Below, piece by piece: positions 29,953-39,124 of a DNA stretch of 64,000 bases. This stretch comes from Allofrancisella frigidaquae. Lineage in GTDB: Bacteria > Pseudomonadota > Gammaproteobacteria > Francisellales > Francisellaceae. The translations under genes and the position numbers were made by a program. Under the pieces are notes generated by a model, which was not told where the DNA came from, did not search any database, and was given only the letters and a program-made list of their open reading frames with translations. The DNA lies in the NCBI RefSeq assembly GCF_012222825.1, contig NZ_CP038017.1, positions 310,001 to 374,000 on the forward strand, given 5' to 3'. Each line of letters begins with the position of its first letter. Within the stretch, counting starts at the first letter, position 1.

Positions 29953-30732
29953 TTAAATTTTGTTAATGTATTTTGCTTCAGTTATTTTATTATTGATTTG
30001 TACTGGTTTAGAAACGTACTTGATTTGTTTTAAAAGGATTTTTAGAGCTTGATAGTGTATTAGAAAAATGACTTTAAATGTTAATAATGGAGATCTTAGA
30101 AACTCTTTAAATAGGTTGCTACTTGAAAAAGTTTTAGTAACCGCAGTTATCTGCGTACTAAGTTGAAGCTTATCATTATTATAGTAATTTATAGTAATTT
30201 GGTTTTTTGAATTGTTTTTTAAGTTAATAAAAAAGTTAAATCTATAGAAACCTTCTCTTTGATAAAAAGGTGAAACATGAAATTCTTTTTGGGCTTCAAA
30301 CCAAGAATCTTTAGTTATTTGCATACCATTTTTATGACAAATATAGCTATGGGTTTGACCAAAAGTATTGTTAACTTCAGCTACTACGGCTATAAGCTTT
30401 TCATTGTTATAACAAAGCCAGAAACTGACTGGATTAAATAAATATCCAAGGACCCGAGGCATAGTTAATAATCTAGTATCATCATAATTAAGCTTATATT
30501 TTTGGAGTAGGTTGGCTATCCAATCTAAACTATCTTTCTTGTTCCTATAGCCGTGATCTTTGTCATAAAAACTATATAGATTGAACTTGTTGATGCTAAA
30601 TATCTTTAACTTGTTTTTATCTATATCGAGCATATCTAACACTACATAGTAAGCATTGTAACAAAAAGAATTCTGTTTCGGGTGATGCCTTTTATGAAAT
30701 ATTTTAGAGCTTAAAACAAAATTTTTTACCAT
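29953..30732 (-). CDS. DUF1365 family protein
   Basis: A 259-residue protein that begins with the family pattern H-x-R-H (KIFHKRHHPKQNSF), then LLTMPRVLGYLFNPVSFWLCYN and VAEVNNTFGQTHSYI, all typical of DUF1365. The biochemical function is not established as far as I know; it nearly always accompanies a flavin amine-oxidase-like protein and a Cfa-like methyltransferase. The ATG overlaps the end of the flavoprotein gene by seven bases. Confidence 0.88.
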   Translation of the reverse strand: MVKNFVLSSKIFHKRHHPKQNSFCYNAYYVVLDMLDIDKNKLKIFSINKFNLYSFYDKDHGYRNKKDSLDWIANLLQKYKLNYDDTRLLTMPRVLGYLFNPVSFWLCYNNEKLIAVVAEVNNTFGQTHSYICHKNGMQITKDSWFEAQKEFHVSPFYQREGFYRFNFFINLKNNSKNQITINYYNNDKLQLSTQITAVTKTFSSSNLFKEFLRSPLLTFKVIFLIHYQALKILLKQIKYVSKPVQINNKITEAKYINKI

Positions 30733-31982
30733 GGAGTTTTTACTCCTAATTTTTCTGCTACCTTTACAGCACTAAATATACCATCTTCATGAAAACCATA
30801 CCTAAGATATGCGCCACAATAATAAGAGCTGTTTAAACCTTGAATAATATCGAAATTTTGTTGAGCCCTGATTGCTGCTTTATCAAATACAGGATGTTCA
30901 AAGATATGCTCGTTAATTATTTTAGATTCTTCTGGTTTTTCATCTGGATTAATAGTTACAAAGTAATTTTTAGTTGTTTTTAAAGGTTGTAAATTATTCA
31001 TCCAGTAACTTAAGGATACAACTTTACGATTATCTTTAGTTTCTTTGTTTAGATAATTCCAGCTTGACCAAGCTTTAGATCTTTTGGGCATTAGCTTCTC
31101 ATCTGTATGTAAGATAGCAGTGTTTGGCTGATACTTTATTGCTGTGAGTAGTTTTTTCTCATTTATACAAGGATCATCTAATATTTCAAGAATTTCATTG
31201 GGATGGCAAGCAAATATAACTTTATCGAATTCATTTATAATATTTCTTTCATCTGTAATAAATACTTTAGTTTTACGTAAAACTTTAATTGCACTGGGAG
31301 CAAACTTAACATTTGCATTTTCTAGTTTCTTGACAATTTTCTCTACATATACTTTACTACCACCTGGGACTGTATACCATTGGATAGGTTTGTTTGTAGT
31401 AAGTAGTCCATGATTATTAAAAAATCTAATAAAACTAAGAGCAGGAAACTTATACATTTGATTTATTGGAGTGCTCCAAATACAAGCTCCCATGGCTAAT
31501 AAATAATAATCTTTGAAATATTTACTGACTTTTAGATTACTGAGGTATTCTTCTAAAGTTATGCTTTCATCAAGGGTATTATTTTTAAGATGCTTTCTTG
31601 ATATTTTATTAAACTTTAAGATATCAAAAACCATTTTGTAAAAGTAAGGGTTTAAGATATTCGATATTTGACAAAATAAGCTTTTGAGGTTACTGGAGCC
31701 ATACTCAAATCGGCCTTCTTTTATAGATACTCCAAAAGACATATTACTCTTAGCTACAGGTACGTCTAAGTGAGTAAAAAGCCTGGTTAAGTGATAATAT
31801 GTGTGGTAATTAAAAACTATAAATCCAGTATCTATGGAAATGCCTTTTTCGATATTAAGTGTACGAGCATGACCTCCAAAATAGTTGTTTTTCTCATAAA
31901 TAGTTAAATCGTATTTATCTTTTAGAAGATAGCTAATTGCTAATCCTGATATGCCACTGCCTATTATAGCTATTTTTTCCAT
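30726..31982 (-). CDS. FAD-dependent amine-oxidase-like oxidoreductase
   Basis: A 418-residue flavoprotein with an N-terminal dinucleotide fold IGSGISGLAISYLL and the following E-x(5)-GGHART motif (residues about 30-45), as in amine oxidase/phytoene-desaturase-like enzymes. Companion proteins in this cluster type are thought to oxidise acyl chains of phospholipids. It starts 71 bases downstream of the sensor kinase stop on the same strand, so it may be read from the same transcript. Substrate inferred, not shown. Confidence 0.87.
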   Translation of the reverse strand: MEKIAIIGSGISGLAISYLLKDKYDLTIYEKNNYFGGHARTLNIEKGISIDTGFIVFNYHTYYHLTRLFTHLDVPVAKSNMSFGVSIKEGRFEYGSSNLKSLFCQISNILNPYFYKMVFDILKFNKISRKHLKNNTLDESITLEEYLSNLKVSKYFKDYYLLAMGACIWSTPINQMYKFPALSFIRFFNNHGLLTTNKPIQWYTVPGGSKVYVEKIVKKLENANVKFAPSAIKVLRKTKVFITDERNIINEFDKVIFACHPNEILEILDDPCINEKKLLTAIKYQPNTAILHTDEKLMPKRSKAWSSWNYLNKETKDNRKVVSLSYWMNNLQPLKTTKNYFVTINPDEKPEESKIINEHIFEHPVFDKAAIRAQQNFDIIQGLNSSYYCGAYLRYGFHEDGIFSAVKVAEKLGVKTPW

Positions 31983-32053
31983 AATTTATCAATATAGATC
32001 AATATATATACCTAAAATAATTCTTTTAGCATTAAAAGCCTAGTTAAAAAAAA

Positions 32054-33100
32054 TTAATGTAAAGGGATAGTGATAGTAATTAGTAAACCAGTGGGCAAGT
32101 TGTTTTTTGCTGTGATATTGCCGTTATGTAGCTCTATAACTTTTTTTACTAAAGCTAACCCAAGTCCATTACCTTGCTGAGTCCGACTTTGTTCTTCACG
32201 AAAAAACCGTTCAAATATTTTTTCAAAGTTTTGATTAGCTACTCCTGCTCCAGTGTCACTGATAGTTAGTTTATAGTTTGTTTTTGTTATAGTCCCTAGA
32301 ATGGTTACAGAAGTGTTTTTATCGGAATATTTGTAACAATTATCTAAGATATTTATAATACTTTGGAAAAATAAGTTTTTATCTAGATTAAGTGGTTTAG
32401 CTGTAACATCTGTTTTCACAGTAATATTTTTTTGCTCAAATATTGGCTCATATAATTCTATAGCATCTCTAATCACATTTTTTATATTTAGGTAGTTTTT
32501 TATAATTTTTTCATGTCCATGCTCGAGTCTGTTTAAGCGTAATAGGCTATTAAATACTTCTAAAAGCTTATTGCATTCTTCTAAAGCTTTTTCAGTATCT
32601 TGGTCAGGGTACTTTTCCTCTAAGATTTCTAGTTTATTTTTCAAACGAGTCAGAGGGGTTTTTAAATCATGAGCTATATTGTTAGACACATTTTTTATAT
32701 CTGTAAGAAGGTTTTCAATATTTTCGAACAGGATATTTAAAATATTAGCTAAATTGCTTAAATCATCCCAGTTTGCTTTAGATTCTATCCTACAGCTAAA
32801 ATCTTGTGTATTTATTATAGCTGCAGCGGTTGTTGCTATATGATTTATTTTTCTTACAACAAATATGCTTACAAAGTAGCTAATAATGACAACGCTAGCT
32901 GCCGTACTAAGTCCGGTGACTAGAGGTATAACGTGCTGAGAGATTTTATCACCACTAATAGATGAAACTACTACATAAATCCAAGAAATAATACTTAAGC
33001 TCAGCAAAATAGTAAAAAGCATAGCCATTTTGAAGCTAGAGCTTATTATATATTTACGTTGAATAGTTTTATTAAGATTGTTCTTGGATGACATATCCAA
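32054..33100 (-). CDS. two-component sensor histidine kinase
   Basis: A 348-residue kinase with two membrane helices (about 24-46 and 59-82) separated by only about 12 residues, a HAMP-like linker, phospho-acceptor His144 in NNIAHDLKTPL, and an ATPase domain with N box (NILDNCYKYSD), G1 (DTGAGV) and G2 (GNGLGLALV). The tiny periplasmic loop suggests sensing at or within the membrane. It overlaps the response regulator gene by 29 bases. It lies just upstream of the lipid-modification genes, which are its likely targets by position. Confidence 0.93.
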   Translation of the reverse strand: MDMSSKNNLNKTIQRKYIISSSFKMAMLFTILLSLSIISWIYVVVSSISGDKISQHVIPLVTGLSTAASVVIISYFVSIFVVRKINHIATTAAAIINTQDFSCRIESKANWDDLSNLANILNILFENIENLLTDIKNVSNNIAHDLKTPLTRLKNKLEILEEKYPDQDTEKALEECNKLLEVFNSLLRLNRLEHGHEKIIKNYLNIKNVIRDAIELYEPIFEQKNITVKTDVTAKPLNLDKNLFFQSIINILDNCYKYSDKNTSVTILGTITKTNYKLTISDTGAGVANQNFEKIFERFFREEQSRTQQGNGLGLALVKKVIELHNGNITAKNNLPTGLLITITIPLH

Positions 33101-33767
33101 ATCCGCGCATGGTTTTTATGGGGTCAGGAAGGTTATTTTCAGTAAGCTTATTACGTAAACGTGAAATATGTACTTCAACTACATTAGTTTGGGGATCAAA
33201 CTCATAATCCCAGACTTCTTTCAAAATCATGTTTTTACTAACTACTTCGTTTTTATGCTTTAAAAGTAAATGTAAAATCTTATATTCTCTTTGCTGAAGA
33301 GGTATGAGCACGTTATTTCTTCTTACCTCGTGAGCTAGCTCATCTAACACTATGTCACTACAAATTATTTTGTGAGTATTTATTTGAGCAATTAATTTAG
33401 TTCTTTTATAGAGTATGTTTACACGGATAATTAACTCTTCAATAGAGAAAGGTTTAGTTAGGTAATCATCACTACCAGATTTGAGCCCTTGTATTTTATT
33501 TTCAGTGCTATCTAAAGCACTTAAAATGATAATGGGGGTTACTAATTGTTGTTTGCGAAGAATTTTAAGTAATGATATCCCATCTAAATATGGCATCATC
33601 CAGTCGATAACAATAATATCATATTCATTAGTATTAATAAGAAACAAAGCTTCTTTACCATCGTAGGCTAGAGTCGTTTCGATATTATTTTCTTCAAATT
33701 TAGTTTTTATAAATTCGGCAATTTGTTTATCATCATCAGCAACTAAAACTTTGGGTTTTATAGTCAT
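33072..33767 (-). CDS. OmpR-family response regulator
   Basis: A 231-residue regulator with receiver (acidic Asp11-Asp13, phospho-acceptor Asp55 in VIDWMMPYLDG, Lys in TKPFS) and a winged-helix output domain ending in GFGYVIQ. It is first in a same-strand run of nine genes (regulator, kinase, flavoprotein, DUF1365, cfa, chalcone-isomerase-like, DUF3833, SDR, desaturase), so it may control its own operon. It is distinct in sequence from the PmrA/QseB-type regulator at 20.7 kb. I cannot name the orthologue. Confidence 0.93.
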   Translation of the reverse strand: MTIKPKVLVADDDKQIAEFIKTKFEENNIETTLAYDGKEALFLINTNEYDIIVIDWMMPYLDGISLLKILRKQQLVTPIIILSALDSTENKIQGLKSGSDDYLTKPFSIEELIIRVNILYKRTKLIAQINTHKIICSDIVLDELAHEVRRNNVLIPLQQREYKILHLLLKHKNEVVSKNMILKEVWDYEFDPQTNVVEVHISRLRNKLTENNLPDPIKTMRGFGYVIQEQS

Positions 33768-33989
33768 TTAAGGGCAGCCGTAAATTTGCTGATATAGTGT
33801 TTATATTATAGCAAAAATAATGGAGACTGTTGATTTAATTGCAAAAAGCAAATAAGTTCCAGCAAGCCAGCTTAAAGTTATCTTTCTTGACGGTGAGCCT
33901 AATTACTTTTTTGCCTGCTCTATTTAAAAATCCTTTTAACTTCTTAAAGCATAGACTAGAATTAAACTATATAAACTATGGAGTAGGTT

Positions 33990-34391
33990 ATGTTTGAAGA
34001 AGATTATTTATCAGAGAAATTGCAAAAATTTACACTAGTAGATTTGGTTTTAGTTAAAATAGTATATCTTTTAGTAGGGTTGCTTGTAGCAACTAGTTAT
34101 TTTGCACTTAGTGAAGTTAGCTGGGTTTTCTATTTAGTAATGTTTTTAATCGCAGCAATGCCGCTTATATTACATTTATTTTCATTTCAAGGTTCTTATT
34201 TAGAAAAAGCAAGACAATATCTAAAAACAAATAAGCCAGCCTATCAGGTATTGTTATTTTTTACCCAATTCTTTTTTGGGTGTATGCTAGTAACTTTAGT
34301 GCCAATCTTAAGTTTAGTGCCGTGGTATATTTATCTGCTATTAATAATGGTATTTGCAATAAAGCCAATGCGTTCAAATATGTTTTGGTAA
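33990..34391 (+). CDS. small integral membrane protein, unknown function
   Basis: A 133-residue protein with four hydrophobic segments (about 20-40, 44-62, 82-102, 106-123) and a charged loop with KARQYLKTNK in the middle. GGAGTAGG precedes ATG 33990, so translation is well supported. No recognised family. It stands alone, about 220 bases from each neighbour. Confidence 0.75.
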   Translation: MFEEDYLSEKLQKFTLVDLVLVKIVYLLVGLLVATSYFALSEVSWVFYLVMFLIAAMPLILHLFSFQGSYLEKARQYLKTNKPAYQVLLFFTQFFFGCMLVTLVPILSLVPWYIYLLLIMVFAIKPMRSNMFW

Positions 34392-34612
34392 TATTCATTA
34401 GTTATCTATTATTTTCAATTATTATAAGTAACTAGCCCACTATCAGAAGCTTTAACAATGTGATATTACTTAGATGTTTTTAAATGCTAGATTTGAATTT
34501 ATTTTTTGAGAAATATGATGTTAGTATCTACGCAAGGTGAGTCTAGCATTATTGCTAAATACAGGCTTGATATGGGTGTAAATAGGAGTGTGGTTTTTAT
34601 CTGGAGGACTTA

Positions 34613-35479
34613 ATGAAAAAAGTTGAAGCAGTAGGCGTTGCTATTGGTAACGCTGGTAGAAGGGTAGGTTGTGCTAAAGCGCCATATGTTTTTTTGAATG
34701 CTATAAGAGATAGAAAATTAGACTCTCAGATAATCAATTATATCGGCGGTCGTACAGAGATTAAAGCGATGGCAAAATATTTTACAAAGGCTGCTAAAGC
34801 AATATCACAAAAGCTTGATGAAGGTGTTTTCCCATTAGTGTTAGGTGGGGATCATTCTTGCGCGATAGCAACATGGAGTGGGGTATATGATCACCTTAAA
34901 AAGCATGGCAATGAGTTGGGCTTAATATGGATTGATGCTCATATGGACAGTCATAGGCCAGATACATCAGAAACTGGTAATATTCATGGTATGCCAGTTG
35001 CACATTTGCTAGGTTATGGTTACCAAGAATTTAAAAACATTTTGAATAAACAACCAAAGTTAAAACCAGAAAATATAGTTTTTTTTGGTATAAGATCATA
35101 TGAACCAGCAGAAGAGGAATTTTTAAACTCATTAGGTGTAAAAATTTATTATCAGAGAGATTTAAATAGCCAAAATTTTGAGCAGTTTTTTTTGAGGGAA
35201 TTTGAGCGTTTAGCAAAAGTTACAAATGGAAATGTAGGAATTAGTTTTGACTTAGATGGATTAGATCCTTTAAAAATGGATGCTGTTGGCACTCCTGTGG
35301 AAAATGGTATACAGCCTGAAACATTTTATGAAACTCTTTCTAAAATAGATTATAGTCAATTAATCTGTTTTGAAGTGGCGGAATATAATCCTATGTTAGA
35401 TAAAACAGGGCTTTCTCTAGAATACATGGAGAAGGTTTTAAGGCTTGTTGAGGGCAAGATCAAAAATCTAAAACTATAA
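34613..35479 (+). CDS. arginase/agmatinase (ureohydrolase) family protein, arginase-like
   Basis: Hydrolyses a guanidino compound to urea plus an amine, using two manganese ions. The 288-residue protein keeps the metal ligands: His81 in GGDHS, Asp108/His110/Asp112 in IDAHMD, Asp213/Asp215 in SFDLDGLDP. NIHGMPVAHLLG after the second motif is typical of arginases, so arginine to ornithine plus urea is the better guess; agmatinase cannot be excluded. The start has a strong GGAGGA site. It is 72 bases ahead of nadV. Confidence 0.85.
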   Translation: MKKVEAVGVAIGNAGRRVGCAKAPYVFLNAIRDRKLDSQIINYIGGRTEIKAMAKYFTKAAKAISQKLDEGVFPLVLGGDHSCAIATWSGVYDHLKKHGNELGLIWIDAHMDSHRPDTSETGNIHGMPVAHLLGYGYQEFKNILNKQPKLKPENIVFFGIRSYEPAEEEFLNSLGVKIYYQRDLNSQNFEQFFLREFERLAKVTNGNVGISFDLDGLDPLKMDAVGTPVENGIQPETFYETLSKIDYSQLICFEVAEYNPMLDKTGLSLEYMEKVLRLVEGKIKNLKL

Positions 35480-35551
35480 TAACTTTGTGTTCTATTTTTT
35501 ATAACTATATAATTATCTAACCAACTCTTTATTAGCGTTTTACTCTAGATA

Positions 35552-36970
35552 ATGACTCATAACAATATCCTTTTAATGACAGATAGCTATAAACATTCTC
35601 ATCCTTTTCAATATCCGAAAGATACTAATTATTTACATTTTTACTTAGAAAGTAGAGGAGCTAACAATGCTAGTTTAGGATCTCAAACGAAATTTTTTGG
35701 GTTGCAATATTACATTAAAAAGTATTTGTCCAAACCAATAACTATAGATATGGTTGATGAAGCTGAGAACATTTTAAACGCTCATGGATTGCCATTTCAT
35801 AGACAAGGGTTTGAAAAAGTAATTAGAAAATATAGTGGTTTTTTGCCTATACGTATTAGAGCTGTTAAAGAAGGAAGTGTTGTTCCAGTACATAATGTTT
35901 TGATGACTATAGAAAGTACGGATGAAGAATTATTTTGGTTACCTGGTTTTTTAGAAACTTTATTACTAAAAGTATGGTATCCAACCACTGTTGCTACTGT
36001 TAGTTTTAATATAAAAAAACTTATAAAAAAATATCTATTAGAGACAGCAGATAGTTTAGATAAGCTTGGATTTATGCTACATGATTTTGGCTATAGAGGG
36101 GTTTCATCAGAGGAATCAGCCGGCATTGGGTCAGCAGCACATCTGGTTAATTTTTTAGGTACAGATACTTTGGCAGCTTTACAGTTTTGTAAGCAATACT
36201 ATTATGACAACATGGCAGGCTTTTCAATACCAGCAAGTGAGCACTCAACTATGACTAGCTGGGGTGAGGGTAGTCATTGTGAATATCATGCTTTTAAAAA
36301 TATGATAGAGCAATTTGGAGATAATAGCGTACTCTATGCTTGTGTTTCTGATAGTTGGGATTTTAAACAAGCAATAAAAAGTTGGGTGGCTTTAAAAGAT
36401 AAAGTAAATGCTCAAAAAGCAAACCTTGTAATACGCCCTGATTCAGGTGATGCAGTTAAAAATATTATTTATGCTTTAGAAGAGTTAGAAAAAGGCTATG
36501 GTAGCACTGTTAACTCAAAAGGTTATAAAGTAATAAATAAGGTAAGCCTAATACAGGGAGATGGAGTTAATATTCAATTGATAGATAGAGTATTGAGTCT
36601 AATGAAAGAAAAAGGATACTCTGCTGAAAATATTGCTTTTGGTATGGGAGGAGCTTTATTACAGGGTAATTTTGAGTCATCTGTAAATCGTGACAGTTTT
36701 AAATTTGCAATAAAATGTTCAGCTATAAAGCGAGAAAATAATGTTATTGGTGTACTAAAAAACCCTAGTACAGATCCTGCTAAAAAATCAAAAAAAGGTA
36801 GGTTAGACCTTATTAAAAATACTGATGGAAAGTATGAGACTATACACCTTGATGAAAATTATCAACTTGGGCAGTACCATCCTGATAGTCAGCTACTAAC
36901 TTATTATGAAAATGGTCGTATTATTCTTGAACAAACCTTAGCTGAAATACGTGCACAAGATAAATTTTAA
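35552..36970 (+). CDS. nadV: nicotinamide phosphoribosyltransferase
   Basis: Converts nicotinamide and PRPP into NMN, a one-step salvage route to NAD. The 472-residue protein aligns by pattern with the NAMPT/NadV family: N-terminal DSYKHSHPFQYP, LHDFGYRGVSSEESAG, SIPASEHSTMTSWG, VIRPDSGDA and FGMGGALLQ. These give a complete active site as far as can be seen. NMN adenylyltransferase NadM is encoded at 53.6 kb, which would finish the route to NAD. No strong ribosome binding site precedes ATG 35552. Confidence 0.95.
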   Translation: MTHNNILLMTDSYKHSHPFQYPKDTNYLHFYLESRGANNASLGSQTKFFGLQYYIKKYLSKPITIDMVDEAENILNAHGLPFHRQGFEKVIRKYSGFLPIRIRAVKEGSVVPVHNVLMTIESTDEELFWLPGFLETLLLKVWYPTTVATVSFNIKKLIKKYLLETADSLDKLGFMLHDFGYRGVSSEESAGIGSAAHLVNFLGTDTLAALQFCKQYYYDNMAGFSIPASEHSTMTSWGEGSHCEYHAFKNMIEQFGDNSVLYACVSDSWDFKQAIKSWVALKDKVNAQKANLVIRPDSGDAVKNIIYALEELEKGYGSTVNSKGYKVINKVSLIQGDGVNIQLIDRVLSLMKEKGYSAENIAFGMGGALLQGNFESSVNRDSFKFAIKCSAIKRENNVIGVLKNPSTDPAKKSKKGRLDLIKNTDGKYETIHLDENYQLGQYHPDSQLLTYYENGRIILEQTLAEIRAQDKF

Positions 36971-37205
36971 ACATTTGTTAGTATTTTGGTAATTATAAAC
37001 CTAAAAAAAATGTAAATTACTTAAACTCTTATAATAAATTAATTATATTTATAAAAAAATATATCAGCTAATAGTAATAACATTTGAAGTTTCACAGACG
37101 CAAAATGTCTCTAAAGTTATATTAATAATAATTTTAAATATTGTATTTTTATTTAATTTTATGTATAAATAATTTAAAACTAAAAAAATGTGTTGGCGGT
37201 GTTTA

Positions 37206-38419
37206 ATGCGTTTTCACCCATATGAGAATAATAATGATATAACTATAGAGTATTATAAAAATAAAATATTAACAAACTTGCCAGATAAAGATGCGAGCGT
37301 GCTTTGTGAGTTGGTGTATGAGAGTATGATGCTGGAGAATATTGTTAATAATAGAGCAGGGAAAGAAAAAACTATTTCGAATCTTATTTATAACCTAGAT
37401 AAAAAAACTTTAAATAAAATTTCTACGACTCTTTTATTTCAGATATAAAAGATGCCTTAGAACAATACTCTCATCACTACTATCCAATATTAGCAAAATA
37501 TAAGTTAGTAGCTACAAGTTTTGATTTTGTATCAAAGACTCAATCAAATTTTTTTGGTACAGCACCAAGTTATTATGCAATTGTAGTGGCGAATGTTAAT
37601 GATAAAGAGAATAAAGGTATTTATATTATTAATAGAGGTACTGACAAAGCCTGGGATTATTGGTCAGATTTAAAAATGGGTCACGGTAAATTAATACCAA
37701 GTGCTGAAATCATTCCGCATATGATAGCAGGTATAAAATTTACAGGGGAGGTATTAGCTAAATACCAAGTAAGAAGTATCGGTTTTAGCGGTCATAGTTT
37801 AGGTGGCTCAATAGCGCAAATCCAAAGCATAAGATTTTTTGATTATAAAAAAGGCTTAAGCTTAGCTCCGACTAAGTGTTTTGAGCCTTTTGGAACCAAG
37901 TCAGAGGTTGATCCAAGTTTTGGCTTTAGGTTTAAAAATAAATATTATTATTCTGATATTAACTTATGGAAGGGTTTTCGTTCTCAAGTATGTAATGTGG
38001 GTATAGATTGGAAATGTAATAGTTGGCAAGAACTAAGTGATAGATTAATCCATAAGTATCAAAGAAATGCTAAATTTATAGCAAACAATATTAAGAATTT
38101 TATAAGGCAAGGCGATATAATAGCTGAGTTGTCAGCGCAAATAGGTGATTCAATAAAATTAGCAACAAACATTAATAATAATTACTATAACTATATACCA
38201 CAGCAAACAAGTGGATTAATAGCTGTACCACAGTTTTTATTTGAGTTGTTAAGAAGATTGACTATACATAAGATAGGTTGGTATAGATATAATGCATATG
38301 CTGAGAACGGTGACTTAATTCCTAATCAGATCGATAAGAAAAATCTAAAAATATTTAAGCTTTCAGCAAATTATAAAGATATACAAAGTTTTAGAGAGGC
38401 ATTTAAGGATGATAACTAA
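37206..38419 (+). pseudogene. lipase-like alpha/beta-hydrolase gene with an apparent frameshift
   Basis: Two open frames make one protein if a single base is added near 37438. The first runs from ATG 37206 (GGCGGTG site upstream) to a stop at 37446-37448. The second frame is open from 37418 and reads on through SDIKDALEQYSHHYYP to the stop at 38419. The combined protein, about 404 residues, has GFSGHSLGGS, the nucleophile elbow of class 3 lipases, with strand IYIINRGTD before it and a hydrolase-like C-terminus. No good start exists for the second half alone (GTG 37586 is weak). It could be a real disabling mutation, a sequencing error in a T run (TTTTATTTC), or less likely a programmed shift. 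Confidence 0.7.
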
Positions 38420-38965
38420 GATTTCAAAAAGTTTTTATTTTTAACTTTGTTGTTAAGTATTATGTTGCTCACATCATGTGCTAAATCATTATGGCTAGGT
38501 AATAAGCTTAGTGATAAAGCAACAAAACAGCAACAAGAACAAGTTAAGCAAGAAGTTATGCAACTCCTTAAACAAGAATATAATCAGCCATTTAAATTAT
38601 TAAATTATAAGTATGAATATAAAAAACATTATGATTTGGGTGGTAATTGTCACTATTGTGATGTTGTGAAATATGGTACATATTATTTCAAAATACAAGC
38701 TCTAGATAATCCAATTATAGTTATGAATTTTAGAATTGATGATATAAAGAAATCATCAACCAATGAATTGTTAGAGGATTTTAAAAAGAATCTGTTGGTT
38801 AATCTGTATTGTGGAATAGGGGTAGCTGATTATTATATTAAAGCTAGAAAAGAAAAAATTGTAGTAGACCATAAAAACTTAGAAAAAGCAGAAAAGTATT
38901 GCCAATCTAGAAATCAACAGGAGCAATATACTTTTTTCAAAAAAACATATGAAAAAGCAAAATGA
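38409..38965 (+). pseudogene. small lipoprotein gene, start apparently frameshifted
   Basis: The main frame runs to 38965 (residues LLSIMLLTSCAKS then a 160-residue body), with a lipobox LTSC. Its only in-frame starts (TTG 38447 and later) lack a ribosome binding site and give a clipped signal peptide. ATG 38409, overlapping the end of the lipase-like gene, opens with MITKISK and stops after 11 codons. Adding one base in the AAAAA or TTTTT runs at 38425-38442 joins it to FLFLTLLLSIMLLTSC, a textbook lipoprotein signal. The body has a Cys pair (NCHYC) and a Cys near each end; no family recognised. It may be an immunity or partner protein of the lipase-like gene, by position only. Confidence 0.55.
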
Positions 38966-39124
38966 TATGCTTTAGTGATATTAGTTTATGAGCCCCCAAT
39001 AGTGTGAATTCAAATGGTAAAATTTTTGAGTAAAAACAACTTAAACTTAGCGCCTAATGAGCTTAATGAATTGCTTTTAGAATCAACCTAAACGTTGAGA
39101 GGTACAATTTAGCAAACATTAAAA

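Noticed and set aside
34515-34616. Short frame of about 33 codons just upstream of the arginase-like gene
   Set aside because: No ribosome binding site, and its end contains the binding site of the next gene. More likely chance in leader sequence.
37586-38419. Lipase-like second half as an independent gene starting at GTG 37586
   Set aside because: The start lacks a site and lies within a strand of the hydrolase fold. The upstream same-frame sequence is clearly coding and joins to the first half.
39014-39091. A 25-codon frame after the lipoprotein gene, possibly a transposase remnant
   Set aside because: It has no ribosome binding site, no match to a known family, and no terminal inverted repeats nearby.
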